From the NCBI RefSeq assembly GCF_002741105.1, contig NZ_NIQU01000001.1, positions 930,001 to 994,000 of the forward strand: 64,000 nt of DNA, read 5' to 3'. The DNA comes from Pseudomonas sediminis (lineage in GTDB: Bacteria; Pseudomonadota; Gammaproteobacteria; Pseudomonadales; Pseudomonadaceae). Each line of letters opens with the position of its first letter. The stretch's first letter is position 1. Both the position numbers and the translations under genes were made by a program. The notes below the pieces were generated by a model. That model was not told where the DNA came from. It did no database searches and saw only the letters and a list, made by a program, of their open reading frames with translations. Shown here piece after piece: positions 29,059 through 37,666 of the stretch.

Positions 29059-30799
29059 ACCAATCCTTGCCGTCCTTGACCACGAGCACGTCTTCCATGA
29101 TCAGGTACTGCAGGTCCGAACCGTAGAACATGTTCAGCGCGTCGGTCGGCGAGCAGATCATCGGCTCGCCGCGACGGTTTAGCGAGGTGTTCAGCGACAC
29201 GCCGTTGCCGGTGAGCCTCTCCAGCTCCAGCATCAGGTCATACCAGCGCGGGTTGAATCGGCGCTCCAGCACCTGGGCGCGCGAGGTGCCATCTTCATGC
29301 ACCACTTCGCCAACGCGCTCCTTCCACTCCTCGTTCACCTCGAAGGTGAAGGTCATGAACGGGCTCGGGTGGTCGACCTTAAGCATCTTCGCTGCCACGG
29401 TGTCGAGCATCGACGGGCAGAAGGGTCTCCAGCGCTCACGGAACTTGATCTGCTCGTTGATGCGGTCGGCCACGCCCGGAATACTCGGGCAACCGATGAT
29501 CGAGCGGCCACCGAGGGCGCGCGGGCCAAACTCCATACGCCCCTGGAACCAGGCTACCGGGTTGCCGTCGACCATGATTTTTGCGATGCGCTCAGCCGTG
29601 TTGTCGATGCGTTTGAACACCGGCTGGTTCGGGTGCTTGGCGCAGGCAGCGATGACATCCTCGTTGCTGTACGAAGGACCGAGGTAGACGTGCTCCATCT
29701 TCTCCACCGGCACGCCACGCTTATGCGAGACGTAGGCGGCAGCGCCGACGGCGGTGCCGGCATCGCCAGAAGCCGGCTGGACGAACAGCTCCTTGACGTC
29801 ATCGCGGGCGATGATCTTCTGGTTCAGTTTGACGTTCAACGCGCAGCCACCGGCGAAGGCGATCTTGCCGGTTTCCTTGAGGATGTCGCCCAGGTAGTAC
29901 TCCATCATCTGCAGCGCCAGCTTCTCGAACAACGCCTGCATGCTGGCCGCATAATGGATGTACGGGTCGTCGGCGATATCGCCCTCACGCTTCGGGCCGA
30001 GCCATTCGATCAGCTTGGGCGAGAAATAGTAGCCCTTGCCGTTTTCCTTGTAGCGACGGAAACCGATGACGTTGGCGTACTCGGTGTTGATGATCAGCTC
30101 GCCGTTCTCGAACTTGGCCAGACGCGAGAAATCGTACTTGGCGGCATCGCCATAGGGAGCCATGCCCATGACCTTGAACTCGCCATCGAGCATCTCGAAG
30201 CCCAGGTACTCGGTGATCGCACCATAGAGGCCGCCGAGCGAATCCGGATCGTAGAATTCCTTGATCTTGTGGATCTTGCCATTCTCGCCATAGCCGAAGA
30301 AGGTGGTGGCGTACTCGCCCTTGCCGTCGATACCGAGGATCGCGGTCTTCTCCTTGAAGCCAGAGCAGTGGTAGGCGCTGGAGGCGTGCGCCAGGTGGTG
30401 CTCGACCGGCTCGATCTTGACCTTCTTCAGGTCGAAGCCGAGTTGCACCAGGCACCACTCGATACGCTTCTTGTAGCGTTTGTAACGGCGGTTACCGAAC
30501 AGGATCGCATCGAGGGCACGATCCGGCGCGTAGGCGTAACGTTTGGCGTACTGCCAGCGGGCCTTCTCGAAGATGCTGATGGGAGCGAAGGGAATCGCCA
30601 CCACGTCGACGTCGGACGGCTTGATCCCGGCCTGTTCCAGGCAGAACTTGGCCGATTCGTAGGGCATGCGGTTCTTCGCGTGCTTGTCGCGCACGAAGCG
30701 CTCCTCTTCCACCGCCGCGATCAGCTTGCCGTCGATGTACAGCGCGGCGGACGGGTCGTGACTGAGGGCGCCAGACAGGCCGAGAATGGTCAGTGCCAC
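29045..30799 (-). CDS. wapO: LPS core carbamoyltransferase
   Basis: The 584-residue protein is a NodU/CmcH family O-carbamoyltransferase. In P. aeruginosa this gene product carbamoylates the 7-position of inner-core heptose II, using carbamoyl phosphate and ATP. The N-terminal ASKHA-type domain (ILGLSGALSHDPSAALYIDGK, VEEERFVRDKH) and the C-terminal YrdC-like part (WFQGRMEFGPRALGGRSII) are both seen, with the HHLAHASSAYHCSG metal-binding His segment. Base composition here is markedly G+C-richer than in the adjacent wapH and ssg genes, suggesting a conserved gene flanked by more variable ones. Confidence 0.92.
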   Translation of the reverse strand: MALTILGLSGALSHDPSAALYIDGKLIAAVEEERFVRDKHAKNRMPYESAKFCLEQAGIKPSDVDVVAIPFAPISIFEKARWQYAKRYAYAPDRALDAILFGNRRYKRYKKRIEWCLVQLGFDLKKVKIEPVEHHLAHASSAYHCSGFKEKTAILGIDGKGEYATTFFGYGENGKIHKIKEFYDPDSLGGLYGAITEYLGFEMLDGEFKVMGMAPYGDAAKYDFSRLAKFENGELIINTEYANVIGFRRYKENGKGYYFSPKLIEWLGPKREGDIADDPYIHYAASMQALFEKLALQMMEYYLGDILKETGKIAFAGGCALNVKLNQKIIARDDVKELFVQPASGDAGTAVGAAAYVSHKRGVPVEKMEHVYLGPSYSNEDVIAACAKHPNQPVFKRIDNTAERIAKIMVDGNPVAWFQGRMEFGPRALGGRSIIGCPSIPGVADRINEQIKFRERWRPFCPSMLDTVAAKMLKVDHPSPFMTFTFEVNEEWKERVGEVVHEDGTSRAQVLERRFNPRWYDLMLELERLTGNGVSLNTSLNRRGEPMICSPTDALNMFYGSDLQYLIMEDVLVVKDGKDWYDNV

Positions 30800-30811
30800 A
30801 GGTTTGAGCCT

Positions 30812-32257
30812 CTAATTCGGGCAGGTGCCAGGCACCTGCGGTAAACGTTGGTCGAGCAACTGGTGCAGAGCAGAATCCGCCGGCCAGTTGCGCAGAAAAC
30901 GGGCGCGGTCGCGGGCGTAGGCCCGGGCGAAACTGCGCGTACTACGATGCTGTCGCATGGCGTCCAGGTCGATCAGCGACCAGGCGCCCTGCGCATCATC
31001 CCAGAACAGATTGTGCCCCTTGAAATCACCGTGGCTGATGCGTTCGCGCAGCAGGGCAGCGAACAGTCGATCCAGCGCCAGCAGCTCGGTTTCCGGGGGC
31101 GTTGCCTGCTTATATGCCTCGAAACGCGCGATTATATCCTGCCCACCGCAATAGTCGGTAATCAGGTAAGCGCGACCGCGCAGCCAGCACCAGCGCCGCT
31201 CGAGCACGGCCAACGGCGTCGGCGTGGCGATGCCGAGCAGTTGCAGGCGATTACCCTCACGCCAGCTGTGCCAGGCGCGACTCGGGCGCCAGAAGCGCTT
31301 GAGCCAGTGCAGCCAGTTCTTCACGTTGTAGCGCTTGACCACCAGCGGACGGCCTTCGAGTGCGACATGCGCAACCGTAGCACTGCCTCCAAGCTTCAAA
31401 GCCTGCCCGCTCGCCAGCGCAACATCCGGAGCCTCCAGTATGGGCTCCAGGCTTGCTGCGCACTCGCGGCGCACCACACGTAGGCCAAAGGCCCCAATAC
31501 TCGCGGAAAACAGGCTGCAATCGCGCGCGACCTTGCTCAGATAATCGCGCAGCCGCCAGCGCCTCACTTTACTCACCTCGACCAGCAGCGCTTCCAGCGG
31601 CAGTGCATGCTCACCATTGGCCAGCAGGTAGTGGATCAGCAACTCTTCGATAAAGGGATCTAATTCCGCTGGTAACTGAGCAAAGAACACCCCAAGGTTT
31701 TGCAACACCCGCGCACGCGACAGCGGCTGCCCCGCCTGTTCGACCTGCACGCCTCCCCCGTCGATAAGAAACAACTCGCCGTCTTGCCGCAACAGATTGT
31801 CCAAGTGCAGATCAGCCTGCCAAAGACCGCGGGAGTGCATATGTCCGATAACTGCTAGAGCCTCGCCTAGTACTGCCTGTTGGGCATCAGCCAGTAGCGG
31901 TAAACGCTCGACGCTCCACCAGGCCTGCCAAAGGCTCTCGGCCTTTTCCAGGTATTCGAACAGCAGCCAGCCACCTACCCCATCGATGAACCCCTCGGAT
32001 AGCAATGCCGGCGAGAGGAGGTTCTGCTCGACCAGAAGGCGCGCGCCTCTCAGCTCACGCTGAAATTGACGATCTGCCTTCGCCCCTACCAGCAACTTAG
32101 CCAGTACCGAACGACCGCGCCACCGCGCCAGGCCAACGTAGCGCTGCCCCGGCAATACGCGTAGTAGAGACTCCAGCTGCAATGAGTCACCGTCCAGTTG
32201 CAGTGTTAGCGGTAGCGAGGGAGCCCGCCCAACATGAGAAAGTTGCTCCAGCTGCAT
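30812..32257 (-). CDS. Tandem LPS kinase-like protein with two kinase-fold domains (PA5006-type)
   Basis: The 481-residue protein contains two kinase-like domains in one chain. In the first (to about residue 215) the catalytic loop is WQADLHLDNLL followed by LFLIDGGG. In the second (from about residue 285) it is SHGDFKGHNLFW followed by WSLIDLDAM, with VVKRYNVKNW containing the probable ATP-binding Lys. Both retain the catalytic Asp and Asn. The family lies in the LPS-core kinase cluster of Pseudomonas and probably modifies a core sugar, but no reaction can be fixed from the sequence. Its start overlaps the stop of the WapQ-like gene by one base. Confidence 0.85.
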   Translation of the reverse strand: MQLEQLSHVGRAPSLPLTLQLDGDSLQLESLLRVLPGQRYVGLARWRGRSVLAKLLVGAKADRQFQRELRGARLLVEQNLLSPALLSEGFIDGVGGWLLFEYLEKAESLWQAWWSVERLPLLADAQQAVLGEALAVIGHMHSRGLWQADLHLDNLLRQDGELFLIDGGGVQVEQAGQPLSRARVLQNLGVFFAQLPAELDPFIEELLIHYLLANGEHALPLEALLVEVSKVRRWRLRDYLSKVARDCSLFSASIGAFGLRVVRRECAASLEPILEAPDVALASGQALKLGGSATVAHVALEGRPLVVKRYNVKNWLHWLKRFWRPSRAWHSWREGNRLQLLGIATPTPLAVLERRWCWLRGRAYLITDYCGGQDIIARFEAYKQATPPETELLALDRLFAALLRERISHGDFKGHNLFWDDAQGAWSLIDLDAMRQHRSTRSFARAYARDRARFLRNWPADSALHQLLDQRLPQVPGTCPN

Positions 32258-33000
32258 CAGCGCGACTCCTTGTGTGATCGACGCGCGCCCAATAGTGCAA
32301 ACCAGTGCTCCAGCCCCACTTCGCTACCGAGATAGGCTGCCAGTAACTTACGTATATCTGCTGCTTTCCAGACTCCGGCCCGACGCAGCAACGGCTCTAG
32401 ATCTTTGATCCGATCACGCCTACCAAATAGCAAAGGACGAGTTTTTTCCAGGTCGATCAGTTGCGCCTGAAAACCCGCAGCGCCTTCGCGCAGAAAAATG
32501 TGTTTGGGGTAAAAGCAGCCGTGTACCTGCCCTGCCTGGTGCAGGCAGCGCGCTAGCTCGCCACACGCACGGAGAATGCCGGATCGATGTACCTCGCCTA
32601 ATCCTGGCCACTGCATCAACCAGTGTTCGAGATCCTGCCAACCATCCAGCGCACGGGTCAGCAGCACGGCACGCTGCTCGCCAGAGAAACGGCGCTGCGC
32701 GAATAACGCTGCCTGCAGTGAAGGAATGCCCAACACAGAGTAGCGTTGGATATTGCGGAACTCGCGAGCGAAGGTAGGCTCACCAAGCGGACGGAGCAGA
32801 CTACGCGTCAAGTGATTGCTCTGCCGCTTGAGGTAATAGGCAGCGTTATCCAGCTCAAGCCGATAGACACTACTCCAACCACCACGCTCAGTGTTGGGCT
32901 CATCCACCGCCTCCAACTGCAGCGCCCACAGCGCTTCGAAGCTGGCCAGACCGTGACGTTCCAGCAATGCACGATCATGCGCTGCAATAAAATCGGTCAC
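32257..33000 (-). CDS. wapQ: WapQ-like LPS kinase-fold protein, catalytic Asp replaced
   Basis: The 247-residue protein belongs to the lipopolysaccharide kinase (InaA/WapQ) family. The N-lobe GGWSSVYRLELDNAAYYLKRQ, with the Lys of YYLKRQ, is clear. The catalytic loop reads VHGCFYPKHIFL where WaaP in the same cluster has NHRDCYICHFLL, so the HRD Asp is missing. The C-terminal LIDLEKTRP keeps the metal-binding Asp. It may be a weakly active or non-catalytic member; the substitution could also be normal for WapQ. Its start overlaps the wapP stop by four bases. Confidence 0.82.
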   Translation of the reverse strand: MTDFIAAHDRALLERHGLASFEALWALQLEAVDEPNTERGGWSSVYRLELDNAAYYLKRQSNHLTRSLLRPLGEPTFAREFRNIQRYSVLGIPSLQAALFAQRRFSGEQRAVLLTRALDGWQDLEHWLMQWPGLGEVHRSGILRACGELARCLHQAGQVHGCFYPKHIFLREGAAGFQAQLIDLEKTRPLLFGRRDRIKDLEPLLRRAGVWKAADIRKLLAAYLGSEVGLEHWFALLGARRSHKESR

Positions 33001-33734
33001 TCCCTGCCCTCGAAGAATTTCAGGATACGTCGCACACGCTGCTTGTCACTCTGACTCAACCGAGCACGACCACGATACTGCAGATAAAAGCGCAACCGCT
33101 GCGTGCGTGAAAGCACCCGTTTGGCCACTTTGTCCAGACAGGCTAGGTCTTTGATGATGCGGTAATGCAACAGTGGCCCCCACCAGAAGCTGCCGGTAGG
33201 GCAATCGATAAAAAACAGCTTTCCCGCCTCGTTAACCAGCAGGTTGCGCCATTTCAAATCATTGTGGGTGAAATGGTGGTCATGCAAGGTACGGGTGTGC
33301 TGCGCCAATTGCTGACTGATACCTGCAACCCAATGTGGATTGGCAAGCCGAGCATCTCCGTGACTGGCCATCTCAGCCATATCACGTGTGTTTTCCAGCT
33401 CACGCGTCACTAAAGCCCCGCGTATAAATGCGCCGCCTCGTCGCTCCAGCCCATGCGCTACGATAGGCGCGGTCGGAATACCCCATTTGGCGAACAACTT
33501 GAGGTTCTGCCACTCCGCCTTGACTCGCGGGCGCCCAATATAGTGACGCAGTCCCTTCCCCGCTCCCCAGTAACGCTTGACGTAGTAGCGAACGCCGGAA
33601 ATTTCTACACGAACGACCTCGGACAATGGATCAGAGGTCAGGCGCTCACCTTCGAGCAGGAAAACCGCTTCCAAGCTATCAAAAGCGCTCAAAAACAGCG
33701 GATCTCCATCAACCTCATGCTTCCAAGCTGACAT
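32997..33734 (-). CDS. wapP: LPS core kinase WapP
   Basis: The protein (245 residues) is a WapP-type kinase thought to phosphorylate inner-core heptose. The N-lobe YYVKRYW holds the ATP-binding Lys. The catalytic loop FTHNDLKWRNLLV has H-x-D and Asn, and FFIDCPTGSFWWGP supplies the DFG-like Asp. The start at ATG 33734 is preferred to a longer frame from 33818, which would overlap the preceding GT9 gene; a GTGAGG stretch lies upstream. It is translationally coupled to wapQ. Confidence 0.88.
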   Translation of the reverse strand: MSAWKHEVDGDPLFLSAFDSLEAVFLLEGERLTSDPLSEVVRVEISGVRYYVKRYWGAGKGLRHYIGRPRVKAEWQNLKLFAKWGIPTAPIVAHGLERRGGAFIRGALVTRELENTRDMAEMASHGDARLANPHWVAGISQQLAQHTRTLHDHHFTHNDLKWRNLLVNEAGKLFFIDCPTGSFWWGPLLHYRIIKDLACLDKVAKRVLSRTQRLRFYLQYRGRARLSQSDKQRVRRILKFFEGRE

Positions 33735-33736
33735 GG

Positions 33737-34723
33737 TTATCGCCTCACCACCGTGGGAATTTCCCGTAAAACGCGGTTCAATGGAATAAACGGTCGCCAA
33801 ACAGTTTTTCCCATCCACTTGAAGGTGAACAGCGGATTAATAACCCTATTGAGAGAATTGAAACCAGGCCGCCAAGTAAAGTCCAAACGACGTCGAGTGA
33901 TGGTGAAGGTTCGCAGCCCCAATAACGACCCCAAATGTCCGCCACCCGAATCATTGCTGATCACGATGGAGCAGCTACAGAGAAAATCCACCAGTCCCTT
34001 CAAGTCGGTGAAAGCATGTACGGTGAAACCCTCATACTGCGCTTGCAATACATCCTTTTCGGCAGGGGTGCCAACAAACTCGACCTGCCACCCCTTAGCA
34101 ACCAAACTCCGAGCCAGACGCCGATAGCCACGACTCGAATAATTTTTTTTGGCATGCGGCGTAGTTGGGAAAATCGCGATACGAAATCCAGCATCACCAG
34201 CCACAGTGGGCAAGAATTGAAACCCCATCAGAGGAGCCGTCGGATCAAGCCCCAGTACTTCCTCGGCATAGAGATCGATCCACTGCACCATGGTTTTTCC
34301 AGCTTTCGGATCGCGGCAAATGACATTGTGGGCAGCGGGAATTAGAACCCCATCAATTAACACGGAACGTTGATCGAGCTGAAATCTGGCCGGAAGCTTT
34401 TTACCAGATAAGTAAGCAACATTGCTCAATGACAACAGTTCAACTCCGGCTTGAGACGCCTTGATCAACCAGTCGATGTAGCAAATCACCAGATCATTGC
34501 TTTCAGCCAGCGCAGCAACATCTGGCTGCGTCTCTCCAATGATCTCTAGGCCTGGTAAATACTCGCGCACGGCCGACAAAGAAGCAGAGACGACCGTGAC
34601 CTGAGCACCAGCGGCCTGCAGACGCCAAGCAAGGCGTAGAAACAAGGTTGTGTCTCCCAGAGCCGAGCACGACACCACCGCCACTTTCATCCCCGCACGG
34701 ATAAATGTCTTCTCTCCCGACAT
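33737..34723 (-). CDS. Family 9 glycosyltransferase (heptosyltransferase-like), lineage-specific
   Basis: The 328-residue protein has the GT9 ADP-heptose:LPS heptosyltransferase fold: N-terminal KVAVVSCSALGDTTLFLRLAWRL, and C-terminal IAIFPTTPHAKKNYSSRGYRRLA with IVISNDSGGGHLGSLLG. The S(N)DSGGGHLG block is the nucleotide-binding motif, like NDSGLMHVAAAL of WaaF. It is A/T-richer than waaP and waaG beside it, and I recall no such gene between waaP and wapP in PAO1. It probably adds a core sugar, possibly heptose. The start follows the waaP stop directly (TAAATG). Confidence 0.78.
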   Translation of the reverse strand: MSGEKTFIRAGMKVAVVSCSALGDTTLFLRLAWRLQAAGAQVTVVSASLSAVREYLPGLEIIGETQPDVAALAESNDLVICYIDWLIKASQAGVELLSLSNVAYLSGKKLPARFQLDQRSVLIDGVLIPAAHNVICRDPKAGKTMVQWIDLYAEEVLGLDPTAPLMGFQFLPTVAGDAGFRIAIFPTTPHAKKNYSSRGYRRLARSLVAKGWQVEFVGTPAEKDVLQAQYEGFTVHAFTDLKGLVDFLCSCSIVISNDSGGGHLGSLLGLRTFTITRRRLDFTWRPGFNSLNRVINPLFTFKWMGKTVWRPFIPLNRVLREIPTVVRR

Positions 34724-35530
34724 TTACAGTCGACCTCCATAACGTTGTTTACGCTCATACAGTTTCGCTGCCTTGCGCTCCAGCCAGGTCAGCAGGCTCG
34801 CCTCCTCGCGCAGCACTTGGCGCAGCGGGCGCTGGAAGTAGGTGCACAGAAAGCGCAGCTTGTCACGGCGAGTCAGGCCGATATCCAACGTCGAGAAGTA
34901 CAGGGCGGCCAGGTCCTTGTCACGCCAGCGGCGTGGCACTGCGTCTCGCACCTGGGCGCGGTGCAGGTCGATCACCGACAGGCGCAAATCATTGGCCTGG
35001 ATCGGCCGGTCGGTGTGCAGCAGGAAGTGGCAGATATAGCAGTCGCGGTGATTGACCCCGGCGCGGTGCATGTCACCGGTCATCCGCGCGACTCGCTCGA
35101 TCAGCGCCCACTTGAGCGCCGGCTTGGGTGGTTGCAGCGCCCAGTTGAGGCTGAGTTGTTCCAAATCGACGGTCGGAGCCAGCTCTTCGGTGACGATGAA
35201 CGAGTGCTGGCTCGCCGGGTTACTGCCGCGCTCGCCGTAGGCAACAGCGGTCATGGTTGGCACCCCAGCTTCGGTCAGACGCTGGATCGCCTGCCACTCC
35301 TGCGCTGCACCGAGCACCGGAGCCTTGGCCGTGAGCAGGTTCTTGACGATCTCGCCCCAGCCAATGCCACGGTGGATCTTGACGAAATAGCCACGCCCGT
35401 CGACTTCGGTGCGCAAGGTGCGGCGGCCTTCCAGCTCACGGTAGACCTGCCCCTGCAGCGCTTCGACAGCATCGAAAGCATCGCGGCCCGCCCACAGGCG
35501 CTTGAAGGGCTCGGCAAGAATCAGCTTCAC
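34724..35530 (-). CDS. waaP: Lipopolysaccharide core heptose(I) kinase
   Basis: WaaP phosphorylates heptose I of the inner core, a step essential for viability in P. aeruginosa. The 268-residue protein has the N-lobe RGYFVKIHRGIGWGEIVKNL, with the ATP-binding Lys, and the catalytic loop NHRDCYICHFLL followed by LSVIDLHRAQ. Its length is the usual one. Its stop is followed directly by the GT9 gene and its start overlaps waaG by four bases, so waaF-waaC-waaG-waaP form one operon. Confidence 0.97.
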   Translation of the reverse strand: MKLILAEPFKRLWAGRDAFDAVEALQGQVYRELEGRRTLRTEVDGRGYFVKIHRGIGWGEIVKNLLTAKAPVLGAAQEWQAIQRLTEAGVPTMTAVAYGERGSNPASQHSFIVTEELAPTVDLEQLSLNWALQPPKPALKWALIERVARMTGDMHRAGVNHRDCYICHFLLHTDRPIQANDLRLSVIDLHRAQVRDAVPRRWRDKDLAALYFSTLDIGLTRRDKLRFLCTYFQRPLRQVLREEASLLTWLERKAAKLYERKQRYGGRL

Positions 35531-36651
35531 GCGCGTCTCTCCGCGAGGATCACATCAGCGGCCTTCTTCGGCATCGAGTACAGGTCAGCGCTGTCGGCAT
35601 AGGCCAGGCCATTACGCCCCCAGAAGCCGCGCTGCTTCGGATCGGCCAGCATGTCGGCCAAGGTACGATTGAGCTGTTCCTGCTCGAAGGGGCTGGGCAG
35701 CACGCGGCCGCAGTCGGCCTCGGCGATGTAATGCGCGTAGCCGCAGACATCGGTGACCAGCACCGGCAGGCCGGACACCAGAGCCTCCAGCAGCACGGTG
35801 CCGGTGTTCTCGTTGTAGGCCGGATGGATCAGCAGGTCAGCGCCGAGCAGAAAACGCGGGATGTCGCTGCGGCCCTTGAGGATCTGCACCTGATCGGACA
35901 AACCCAGCGCCTTGATCTGCAGCAGGAAGGGCTTGGGATCGTCCTGGCCGATGGCGATCAGCCGCGCACGCTTACGCAACTCACGCGGCAACGAGGCCAG
36001 TGCCTTGAGGCTGCGATCCAGACCCTTGGTCTTGAAACCGGAGCCGATCTGCACCAGCAGCAGGTCGTCGTCAGCCAGCTTGAACTCACGGCGGAACTCG
36101 GCACGGATGTCGGCGGCATTGGCCGGCGCGCGGCGATCCTGGGCGATGCCGGGCGGCAACAAGTGGAAGCGCTGCAGCGGGGTCTTGTAGTGCTTGATGA
36201 ACAGCGGCTGCTGCACTTCGGAGATCATCAGAATCTCGGTCTTCGACTCCGGCGCGAACACCGCGCGCTCGTACTCGGCGAAGTGCTTGTAGCGCCCCCA
36301 GCGACGATAGATCGGGTTACGCAGGGTCTGCGCCTTGTCCTCGAAACAGCCGTCGGCAGCGTAATAAACATCCAGGCCCGGCATCTTGTTGAAACCTATC
36401 ACCCGATCGACCGGGTCGCGCTTCAGGTCAGCCTGCAGCCAGGCGCTGAATTTCTCGTTGCGGCGATGATTGAACAGCGCACGCACCGGTGCCACGCGCA
36501 CATCGAAGCCGCCGGGGTTTTCCCCTTCCCAGATCGGTGTATAGACGCGAATGGCGTGGCCACGCGCCTGGCATTCCAGGGCGATGCGCATGAAATCGCG
36601 CTGCAGCCCACCGAAGGGGAAGTATTTGTAGAGAACGAAGGCCAGTTGCAT
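35527..36651 (-). CDS. waaG: LPS core glycosyltransferase WaaG
   Basis: WaaG is a peripheral inner-membrane GT4 enzyme that adds the first outer-core hexose (galactosamine in P. aeruginosa) onto heptose II. The 374-residue protein begins MQLAFVLYKYFPFGGLQRD and carries LLLVQIGSGFKTKGLDRSL and the C-terminal LIHPAYNENTGTVLLEALVSG loop with its Glu pair. An AAGGAGCGGCT ribosome site precedes the ATG. Confidence 0.96.
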   Translation of the reverse strand: MQLAFVLYKYFPFGGLQRDFMRIALECQARGHAIRVYTPIWEGENPGGFDVRVAPVRALFNHRRNEKFSAWLQADLKRDPVDRVIGFNKMPGLDVYYAADGCFEDKAQTLRNPIYRRWGRYKHFAEYERAVFAPESKTEILMISEVQQPLFIKHYKTPLQRFHLLPPGIAQDRRAPANAADIRAEFRREFKLADDDLLLVQIGSGFKTKGLDRSLKALASLPRELRKRARLIAIGQDDPKPFLLQIKALGLSDQVQILKGRSDIPRFLLGADLLIHPAYNENTGTVLLEALVSGLPVLVTDVCGYAHYIAEADCGRVLPSPFEQEQLNRTLADMLADPKQRGFWGRNGLAYADSADLYSMPKKAADVILAERRA

Positions 36652-36660
36652 AGCCGCTCC

Positions 36661-37665
36661 TTAAAAGGTGCCGGGAGGCGCGAGCAGCAGCGCCTCCAGT
36701 TCCAGGCCGACACGCTCGGCGCCGAGGCCATCGAAGCAAGGCTTGTCACGGTCACCGCTGCCGGCGCCCGGGCCACTGGCACACAGGTGAATCTGGCTAC
36801 GACCGTAGGCGCCCACCTTGCCGGGCAACGTCGGGCCATACAGCGAAATATTGGGTACATCTAGCGCAGCGGCCAGGTGGCCTAGGCCGGTGTCGACAGA
36901 GACGCAGGCGCTGGCACCGGCAATCACCTTGGCCACGCCGGCCAGGTTCAGCTTCGGCAGCACGGCGGCATGCGTGAGGCCGGCGGCGATGCGTTCGGCA
37001 CGCGCCTTCTCGGTCTCGTTGCCCCAGGGCAGGCGCACGGCCCAGCCCAGCTCGTCCATGCGCTCGGCCAGCGCACGCCAATCGGCTTCCGGCCAGTGCT
37101 TGCTGGCCCAGGTGGTGCCATGCAGGAACACCAAGTACGGCTGCGCTGCGGCATCCATCATCGCCGCACGGTTAAGACCGTAGTCACCGGTGCCGGACGG
37201 CAGCGTGTAACCGAGCGCCTTGGCGAACAACTGGCGCACACGCTCCAGCGCATGTTGATCCTTGGCCACCGCGTAGCGGCGGTCGTAGAAACGACTGGCC
37301 AGGGGCTCACGTGCCGAGTCACGATCGAGCCCGGCCACCGGCGCCGACACATAACGCGTCAGCCAGGCACTCTTGAGCAGGCCCTGGGCATCGATCACCA
37401 GATCGTAGCGGGTGTCGCGCAGGCGCTGCTTGAAACGCGCCCACTCACCGCTCTTCCAGGTGCGCAGCGGATGCTTGCGCCAACGGCGAATGGCCACCGG
37501 AATCACCTGGGACACTGTCGGATGCCAGGCGGGAATCTCGGCAAAGCCTTCTTCCACCACCCAGTCGAAGCGGATGCCGGGAATGGCGCGAGCCGCGTCG
37601 GTCAACGCCGGCAGGGTATGCACCACGTCGCCCAGCGATGAGGTCTTGATGATCAGAACCCGCAA
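36661..37665 (-). CDS. waaC: Lipopolysaccharide heptosyltransferase I
   Basis: WaaC transfers the first L,D-heptose from ADP-heptose onto Kdo. The 334-residue GT9 protein begins MRVLIIKTSSLGDVVHTLPAL, with the Asp of SLGD in the active site. The C-terminal LVFLHGTTWASKHWPEADWRAL and SVDTGLGHLAAAL motifs bind ADP-heptose. One base separates its ATG from the waaF stop, showing tight operon organisation. Confidence 0.96.
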   Translation of the reverse strand: MRVLIIKTSSLGDVVHTLPALTDAARAIPGIRFDWVVEEGFAEIPAWHPTVSQVIPVAIRRWRKHPLRTWKSGEWARFKQRLRDTRYDLVIDAQGLLKSAWLTRYVSAPVAGLDRDSAREPLASRFYDRRYAVAKDQHALERVRQLFAKALGYTLPSGTGDYGLNRAAMMDAAAQPYLVFLHGTTWASKHWPEADWRALAERMDELGWAVRLPWGNETEKARAERIAAGLTHAAVLPKLNLAGVAKVIAGASACVSVDTGLGHLAAALDVPNISLYGPTLPGKVGAYGRSQIHLCASGPGAGSGDRDKPCFDGLGAERVGLELEALLLAPPGTF

Positions 37666-37666
37666 A

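Noticed and set aside
29297..30844. 515-codon plus-strand frame opposite the carbamoyltransferase gene
   Set aside because: Low-complexity shadow of a conserved gene, with no ribosome site or domain.
22784..35530. The kinase cluster considered as a defence or toxin system
   Set aside because: All members lie among LPS core genes and several match known LPS kinases, so an envelope-modification role is the simpler explanation.
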